A stretch of DNA of 64,000 nucleotides from DATLGB01 sp038232275. GTDB lineage: Bacteria > Actinomycetota > Thermoleophilia > Solirubrobacterales > Solirubrobacteraceae. The position numbers were made by a program, and so were the translations under genes. The notes beneath the pieces were generated by a model. It did no database searches. It saw only the letters and a list, made by a program, of their open reading frames with translations, and was not told the origin of the DNA. The stretch is taken from the NCBI GenBank assembly GCA_038232275.1, contig JBBSIC010000002.1, positions 39,504 to 103,503 of the forward strand, written 5' to 3'. Below, piece after piece: positions 58,797-64,000 of this stretch; within the stretch, counting starts at the first letter, position 1, and each line of letters starts with the position of its first letter.

Positions 58797-60115
58797 GCGG
58801 CTCCGCCCTCAAGCTCTTCGGAACGGACGGGGTCCGCGGCGTCGCGGGCGAGTTCCTCACCGCCGACCTCGCGCACGCGCTCGCCCGCGCGGCCACGGCG
58901 CGGATCGGCGGGGCCGCGCGGATCCTCGTCATCCGCGACACGCGCGAGTCGGGCGCCATGCTCGAGGCCGCCGTCGCGGCCGGGATCGCCGCGGCCGGGG
59001 GAGAGGCGCTGCTGGGCGGCGTGCTGCCGACGCCGGCCGCGCCGCTGTTGATCGCCCGCTACGGCTTCGACGCCGGCGTGGTCATCTCCGCCTCGCACAA
59101 CCCGTACCGCGACAACGGCATCAAGTTCTTCGGCGGCGACGGCTTCAAGCTCTCCGATGCCGTCGAGGCCGAGATCGAGGCCGCCCTGGAGCCGCCGGCC
59201 CGCGCCGAAGCGCCGAGCGGCCGCGTGACGGTCCTGCATGGCGCGCTCGAGGACTACCTGCGTGCCCTGCACGAGCGCTTCGACGCGCTGGACCTGACGG
59301 GTCGCAGCATTGCCCTGGACTGCGCCAACGGCGCGACCTCGCAGGCCGCCCCGGAGATCTTCCGCCGCCTCGGCGCCGACGTCACCGTCCTCGCCGACCG
59401 CCCGGACGGGCGCAACATCAACGACCGCTGCGGCTCGACGCACCTCGACCCGCTCGTCGCCCTGATGCGCGACGGCGAGCACGAGGCGGGCTTCGCCTTC
59501 GACGGGGACGCCGACCGCGTCCTCGCCGTGGACCGCACGGGCGCGGTCGTCGACGGCGACGAGCTGATCGCCGCCGCCGCCCTGCACCTGCGCGGGTACG
59601 GCCGCCTGCGCGGCGGCGGCGTGGTCGTGACGGTGATGACCAACTACGGCTTCCACACCGCCATGCGCGAGCATGGCGTCGAGGTCGCCACGACGCCCGT
59701 GGGCGACCGCCACGTGCTCCACGCCCTGCGCGAGCGCGGGTGGGCGCTCGGCGGCGAGCAGTCCGGTCACATCATCGACCTGGGCTTCGTCTCAAGCGGG
59801 GACGGCACCGCCGCGGCCCTGCTGACCCTCGAGGCGCTCGGCGGCTCCGAGCTCGCCGCGCGTGACGGGATGCAGAAGCTCCCGCAGACGCTGGTCAACG
59901 TGCGGGTGCCGGACCGCGACGCGTTCGCCGGCGCCACCGCGGTCCATGCCCTGATCGACGCGGAGGATCTGGCTCTGCAGGGCCGCGGAAGGGTGCTCGT
60001 GCGCCCTTCGGGCACCGAGCCGCTGGTGCGCGTGATGGCCGAGGCCCCGACGGCCGAGGAGGCGGACGCCGCGTGCGCGCGCATCGTCGCGGCGGTGGAC
60101 GCCGCACTAAGCTGA
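58793..60115 (+). CDS. glmM: Phosphoglucosamine mutase
   Basis: The 440-residue protein has LFGTDGVRGVAGEF at its N terminus, the active-site serine in SASHNPYRDNGIKFFG, the metal loop FDGDADRVLAVD and the sugar loop GEQSGHIID. The C-terminal phosphate site RPSGTEPLVRVM is intact. It converts glucosamine-6-P to glucosamine-1-P for cell-wall precursors. No ATG, GTG or TTG is in frame before ATG 58958, which would cut off LFGTDGVRG. CTG 58793, overlapping the rpsI stop as CTGA, is the likely start. Confidence 0.9.
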   Translation: MSGSALKLFGTDGVRGVAGEFLTADLAHALARAATARIGGAARILVIRDTRESGAMLEAAVAAGIAAAGGEALLGGVLPTPAAPLLIARYGFDAGVVISASHNPYRDNGIKFFGGDGFKLSDAVEAEIEAALEPPARAEAPSGRVTVLHGALEDYLRALHERFDALDLTGRSIALDCANGATSQAAPEIFRRLGADVTVLADRPDGRNINDRCGSTHLDPLVALMRDGEHEAGFAFDGDADRVLAVDRTGAVVDGDELIAAAALHLRGYGRLRGGGVVVTVMTNYGFHTAMREHGVEVATTPVGDRHVLHALRERGWALGGEQSGHIIDLGFVSSGDGTAAALLTLEALGGSELAARDGMQKLPQTLVNVRVPDRDAFAGATAVHALIDAEDLALQGRGRVLVRPSGTEPLVRVMAEAPTAEEADAACARIVAAVDAALS

Positions 60116-60139
60116 GGCGCCCGACCAGGAGGAGCTCGA

Positions 60140-62014
60140 ATGTGCGGCATCGTTGGGTACGTCGGCCACCGGCCGGCCCAGGACATCCTCCTGGCAGGGC
60201 TCGAGAAGCTGGAGTACCGCGGCTATGACTCCGCCGGGATCTCGCTGCTCGACGACGGCGAGCTGCACTCGGTGCGCGCCGTGGGCAACCTCGGCTTCCT
60301 GCGCGCCGCCGTCGACGCGGCCGTGGGCACGGATGCCGGCAGCCCCGTCGCCGTCGCGACCAAGCCGGCCACGACGGGCATCGGCCACACCCGCTGGGCC
60401 ACGCACGGCCGCGTCACCGAGGAGAACGCCCACCCGCACTACGACACCGACAACCGCGTCCACGTCGTCGTCAACGGCATCGTGGAGAACTACCTCGAGC
60501 TCAAGCACGAGCTGAGCGCCCAGGGCGCCGAGTTCTCCTCCCAGACCGACGTCGAGGTCATCGCCCACCTGATCTCCCGCGAGCTCGAGGCCGGGGACGG
60601 CCTCGTCGCCGCCGTCCAGCGCGCCTACGCCAGCCTGCGCGGCCACTACGCGTTCGTGGTCGTCTGCGCCGACGAGCCCGACCTGCTGGTCGGGGCCCGC
60701 AAGGAGTGCCCGCTCGTGGTCGGCCGCGGCGACGGCGAGCAGTTCGTCGCCTCCGGCATCCCCGCCTTCCTCGCCCATACCAAGCAGGTGCAGGTCGTCG
60801 AGAACGACGAGATCGTCGTCGTCACGGCCGCGGGCGTCACCTTCCTCACCGCCGCCGGCGCGCCGGTGCAGCGCCGCGTCGAGACGGTCGAGTGGGACGC
60901 CGCCGCGGCCGAGAAGGGCGGCTACGAGACGTTCATGCTCAAGGAGATCCACGAGCAGGCCGACGCCGTCGCCGACACGATCGCCGACCGGACCGTCCGG
61001 CCCGAGGGGGTCGACCTCTACCTCGGCGAGACGGTCACCGACGACGTCCTGCGCAGCGTCAGGCGCATCGTCGTCGTCGCCTGCGGCACCTCCTACCACG
61101 CGGGCCTGATCGGCCGCTACGCCATCGAGGAGTGGGCGCGCGTGCCCGTCGAGATGGACGTCGCCTCCGAGTACCGCTACCGCAACCCGGTCGTCGGGCC
61201 GGGCGACCTCGTCATCGGGATCACGCAGTCCGGCGAGACGGCGGACACCCTGGCGGCGATGCGGCTCGCCCGCGAGCGCGGCGCGGCGGTCCTCGCAGTC
61301 ACCAACATCCTGGGCTCGCAGGCCACGCGCGATGCGGACGGCGTGCTCTACACCCGCGCCGGCCTGGAGATCTGCGTCGCCGCCACCAAGACCTTCATCG
61401 CCCAGGTCGCGGCGATGTATCTCCTGGCCCTGCGCCTCGCCGAGCTGCGCGGGACGCTGAGCCCGGAGCGCCTCACGGAGCTGGTCGCCGAGCTCAAGCA
61501 GATCCCGCACCACATCACGGAGCTGCTCGGCTCCCATGATGACGCGATCGAGCGCGCGGCGGAGGAGCATCACGCGTCGGACTTTTTCCTGTATCTGGGC
61601 CGCCACGTCGGGCTCCCGGTCGCCCTGGAGGGCGCGCTCAAGCTCAAGGAGATCTCCTACGTCGCCACCGACGCCTACGCCGCCGGGGAGATGAAGCACG
61701 GCCCGATCGCCCTGCTGTCGGAGGCCACGCCCGTCGTGGTCGTGGCGACGGCGTCTCCGGTGTACGCGAAGGTCGTCTCCAACATGCAGGAGGTCCGCGC
61801 CCGCGGCGCGCACGTGATCGCCGTCGCCACCGCTGGCGACGCGGACATCGGCGAGCACGCCGAGGAGGTCTTCTACGTGCCGCGCACCGACTGGATCCTG
61901 CAGCCGCTGCTCGCCGTGATCCCGCTGCAGGTGCTGGCCTACCGCATCGCGCGCAAGCGCGGCCTCAACGTCGACCAGCCCCGCAACCTGGCCAAGACCG
62001 TGACCGTCGAGTAG
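60140..62014 (+). CDS. glmS: Glutamine-fructose-6-phosphate aminotransferase (isomerising)
   Basis: The 624-residue protein begins MCGIVGYVGHR, with Cys2 as the N-terminal nucleophile of the glutaminase domain, then GHTRWATHGRVTEENAHPH. Two SIS sugar-isomerase domains follow (CGTSYHAG, then SQSGETADT-type ITQSGETADTL). The end NLAKTVTVE is the family end. It makes glucosamine-6-P, the substrate of GlmM encoded just upstream. AGGAGG precedes the ATG. The 24-base gap suggests one operon. Confidence 0.96.
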   Translation: MCGIVGYVGHRPAQDILLAGLEKLEYRGYDSAGISLLDDGELHSVRAVGNLGFLRAAVDAAVGTDAGSPVAVATKPATTGIGHTRWATHGRVTEENAHPHYDTDNRVHVVVNGIVENYLELKHELSAQGAEFSSQTDVEVIAHLISRELEAGDGLVAAVQRAYASLRGHYAFVVVCADEPDLLVGARKECPLVVGRGDGEQFVASGIPAFLAHTKQVQVVENDEIVVVTAAGVTFLTAAGAPVQRRVETVEWDAAAAEKGGYETFMLKEIHEQADAVADTIADRTVRPEGVDLYLGETVTDDVLRSVRRIVVVACGTSYHAGLIGRYAIEEWARVPVEMDVASEYRYRNPVVGPGDLVIGITQSGETADTLAAMRLARERGAAVLAVTNILGSQATRDADGVLYTRAGLEICVAATKTFIAQVAAMYLLALRLAELRGTLSPERLTELVAELKQIPHHITELLGSHDDAIERAAEEHHASDFFLYLGRHVGLPVALEGALKLKEISYVATDAYAAGEMKHGPIALLSEATPVVVVATASPVYAKVVSNMQEVRARGAHVIAVATAGDADIGEHAEEVFYVPRTDWILQPLLAVIPLQVLAYRIARKRGLNVDQPRNLAKTVTVE

Positions 62015-62723
62015 GCGGCCGGTTCTGGTCGCTAGGAAGCACGACGACCTTCGCGGCGCTTCGCCGGCGCGCAACTCTCCGCTTCCGAGATCGAGTGACG
62101 GCGTTTCGACTGAGCCCCGCACCAACCGTTCATTTACGGCGATTGCCACTTGCCACTTGCTGGTTCTTGGCGTTCAGACCGCGCCGCCCAACCGCCCTGC
62201 TGGCACAAGCCGGGGCCTGAAAGGCCCTACATGCCCCCGCTACCTGGGCATGCGAACGAACCTCCTGGTTCGGTCCCGCACGCCAGGTGGCGACGTAGGC
62301 GCTTTGACAAGTCTGGCCCTACCCGCTTCGCGAAGCGGCGGCAAGAGGAAACTGAAGCGGCGGCAAGCGGAGACCAGGCTCCAGGCTGGTCCGTGCAGGC
62401 TGGCTCGTCCCCGCCAGACCCTACAAGAAGTCCAGGAGCGACCGGTCAAGTGCAATGAACCGGGGAACCCGAAGAACTGATGACGAGCTAAGTTGCGGCT
62501 GCCTGCGCTCGGCCAGCGCCGCTGAGATCTCCCCACTGTCTGATGCAGCTTTTCGCCCTTGACCGGGGCTCGATGCGAACTGGAGTCGAACCCCCGGCGG
62601 CCAAGTCACCACCGGCGTCACGTGAGCTCGAACTCGACACACGCCCGGTGGCCCCATTCCTGAGCAGGCGTGAGCCTGCGCTTCGGCGATCCGCCAATTG
62701 AAGGCGCCGGAGTGTTGTTCGGC
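62015..62723. other. Gene-free region between glmS and the IS110 element
   Basis: No credible coding region is seen. The 14-base sequence GAAGCGGCGGCAAG occurs twice (62332-62345 and 62354-62367). TTGACAAGT occurs at about 62304 and again in the promoter at 62724. A T-arm-like stretch near 62590 does not fold as a tRNA. It looks like decayed sequence, perhaps from earlier insertions. Confidence 0.45.
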
Positions 62724-62752
62724 TTGACAAGTTTCAGAGCCGCACGCATACT
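62724..62752 (+). promoter_or_regulatory. Near-consensus sigma-70-type promoter
   Basis: TTGACA (62724-62729, exact consensus) and CATACT (62747-62752) are spaced 17 bases apart. It points towards the transposase 250 bases downstream and its leader. It is the best promoter in the window. Confidence 0.7.
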
Positions 62753-63001
62753 ATGTATCAGCGTCGCAATCCGGCGTTAGTTGTCGTGTCCTGCGGACTC
62801 CCGCGGGCGGGTGAAATAGGGGAGGATTGGGGTGTTGCCTGCTGACGCCGCTCTGTCCTTGGTGCCCGTGTGCCCGTCGTTAGTTTGGCGTGGGAGCTTC
62901 CCCCGGATCCCCGGACTGGCGCTTCGAGCGCGACCATCAGACTCGTCTGTTTTGGAGGCTCCTGCGGGCGACACCGTTCGGTGTTCGATTCTGGAGGAGC
63001 G
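62753..63001 (+). ncRNA. IS110 5' leader, candidate bridge RNA region
   Basis: About 250 bases separate the promoter from the transposase ATG and hold no protein. Hairpins are visible: 62790-62807 (7-bp stem with a GUs-tolerated pair), GCGCT-TCG-AGCGC at 62919-62931 and ACACC/GGTGT around 62971-62984. In IS110-group elements the non-coding left end encodes the bridge RNA that pairs with donor and target DNA. The length and position fit. The target- and donor-binding loops could not be assigned. Confidence 0.45.
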
Positions 63002-64000
63002 ATGGAGACGATCTTTGAGCGCGTCGGCGCGCTCGATGTGCACAAGGCGCAGGTGACGGCATGCGTGCGTGTCCCTGACGAGGGCGGGGGTCGCGAGCCG
63101 CATCTGGCCGAGTTCTCAACGACCGTGACAGGCCTGATGGCGTTGCGTGACTGGCTCGCCGCGCACGCCGTCACGCACGTCGCGATGGAAGCCACCGGCG
63201 TCTACTGGCAGCCCGTCTGGCACATCCTCGAAGACGACTTCGAGCTCACGCTGTGCAACGCCCGCCACGTCAAGCAGGTCCCGGGCCGCAAGACCGACGT
63301 CTCTGACGCGCAGTGGCTGTGTCAACTGATGGAGGCCGGCCTGTTGCGCGGCAGCTTCGTGCCGCCCAAGCCCCAGCGCCAACTGCGGACGCTCACGAGG
63401 TACCGCAAGACGCAGATCGCTGAGCGCCAACGTGAGGCCAACCGGCTGCACAAGGCGCTGGAAGACACCGGCATAAAGCTCGACTGCGTCGCGACTGACA
63501 TCCTCGGCAAGTCGGGACGCGCGATGCTCGACGCGCTCGTCTCGGGCACCACCGACCCTGAGATCCTCGCCGAGTTGGCGCTCGGCAAGCTGCGCAAGAA
63601 GCTGCCGGCGCTGCGCGAGGCGCTCCAAGGCCGCTTCGAGGCCCACCATGCGTTGGTCATCAGTGCGATCCTCGCCCACCTGGACTTCCTTGACGAGCAG
63701 ATCGACAGGCTCTCGAAGGCGATCGAGGAGCAGTTGGGCCCTTTGGCGGCCGGCGTCGATCTCGCGGCCACGATGACCGGCGTCGCCCGCCGAACCGCAG
63801 AAGCGATGGTCGCTGAGATCGGCGTCGACATGAGCGTCTTCCCGACCGCCGGGCACCTGGCCTCCTGGGCCGGACGCTGCCCCGGCAACGACCAATCGGC
63901 CGGCAAACGCCGCTCCGGACGCACCCGCAAAGGCTCCAAGTGGCTCGGGATCGCGCTCGAAGAAGCCGCCCTGGCCGCGACGCGCAGCAAGAACACCTAC
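63002..64000 (+). CDS. IS110-family transposase (partial at window end)
   Basis: From ATG 63002 (preceded by GGAGGAG) 333 residues are seen before the window ends. The N-terminal DEDD domain has Asp12 (GALDVHK), Glu63 (MEATGVYW), and Asp99 and Asp102 (KTDVSDAQW). The C-terminal Tnp part has LASWAGRCPGN and the serine block QSAGKRRSG (Ser299), the proposed nucleophile. The enzyme recombines DNA guided by a bridge RNA. No stop or frameshift is seen, so it may be active. Confidence 0.92.
   Translation, partial: METIFERVGALDVHKAQVTACVRVPDEGGGREPHLAEFSTTVTGLMALRDWLAAHAVTHVAMEATGVYWQPVWHILEDDFELTLCNARHVKQVPGRKTDVSDAQWLCQLMEAGLLRGSFVPPKPQRQLRTLTRYRKTQIAERQREANRLHKALEDTGIKLDCVATDILGKSGRAMLDALVSGTTDPEILAELALGKLRKKLPALREALQGRFEAHHALVISAILAHLDFLDEQIDRLSKAIEEQLGPLAAGVDLAATMTGVARRTAEAMVAEIGVDMSVFPTAGHLASWAGRCPGNDQSAGKRRSGRTRKGSKWLGIALEEAALAATRSKNTY

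Larger units (their letters stand above)
62753..64000 (+). mobile_element. IS110-family insertion sequence (right end outside the window)
   Basis: The element comprises a structured leader and an IS110 recombinase gene. The exact left end is not determined; no terminal inverted repeats are expected in this group. The window ends within the coding region, so the right end and flanking site cannot be examined. Confidence 0.7.

Noticed and set aside
62570..62610. T-arm-like TTCGACT on the minus strand, possible tRNA or tmRNA end
   Set aside because: The flanking stem has two mismatches in five pairs, and no acceptor or anticodon arm can be found.

Overview
This 64 kb window is chromosomal DNA of a very GC-rich bacterium. 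Almost all third codon positions are G or C, and GTG and TTG starts are common. The gene content points to an actinobacterium: a WS/DGAT acyltransferase, a GuaB3-type dehydrogenase next to guaA, the CysO/CysM/Mec sulfur-carrier route to cysteine, and a NarL-type two-component pair. The class Thermoleophilia (Solirubrobacterales-like) is my best guess, from overall flavour and several small proteins I associate with that group. That placement is inference; no 16S gene is present.

Layout. 0-9.9 kb: 3' end of gltB, a Nudix hydrolase, a frameshifted aquaporin, a GH97 glycosidase, a secreted glycosidase-like protein, a membrane protein/PP2C pair, a CrtC-like protein, FxsA, a STAS protein and a DUF59 (SufT-like) protein. 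9.84-11.67 kb: a secreted protein of unknown function, bracketed by two 29-bp direct repeats as if inserted between two convergent genes. 11.7-15.4 kb: WS/DGAT, an M24 peptidase and ispH. 15.4-26.1 kb is the accessory region: a VapBC-type module, a GNAT remnant, a small conserved gene divergent from a one-polypeptide restriction-modification enzyme, a CaiB/BaiF remnant, a phosphoesterase, an unknown two-gene cassette behind a perfect 12-bp inverted repeat, a PSK-type antitoxin with only the tail of its VapC, a thioredoxin-fold protein without its cysteines, and two tandem paralogous small proteins.

26.1-34.4 kb holds SCO1, a response regulator/histidine kinase pair and a sulfur block. The sulfur block has a rhodanese-first E1 enzyme, CysO, CysM, two Tat-type ferritin-like exported proteins, TatA and the JAMM protease Mec. 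A complex palindromic structure follows in the convergent gap. 34.4-46.8 kb: DUF1802, a hydantoinase-type hyuA-hyuB-hydrolase-dehydrogenase operon, nadB, a histone-deacetylase-like amidohydrolase, two zinc-ribbon proteins (one with collagen-like repeats and a SPOR domain) and a glycosyltransferase. 46.9-62 kb is mostly housekeeping: Flp pilin, murI-rph-rdgB, HU, pyrF, a D,D-carboxypeptidase, a PfkB sugar kinase, guaB3-guaA, rplM-rpsI-glmM and glmS. 62.0-62.7 kb has no gene. The window ends inside an IS110-family element with a long 5' non-coding leader of the kind that encodes a bridge RNA.

How the genes work together. The MoeZ-like E1, CysO, CysM and Mec would form a protein-bound sulfur route to cysteine. 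rplM-rpsI-glmM-glmS joins translation to amino-sugar precursor supply. guaB3-guaA covers the guanylate branch. Two genes, mec and glmM, appear to start at CTG codons that overlap the upstream stop codon.
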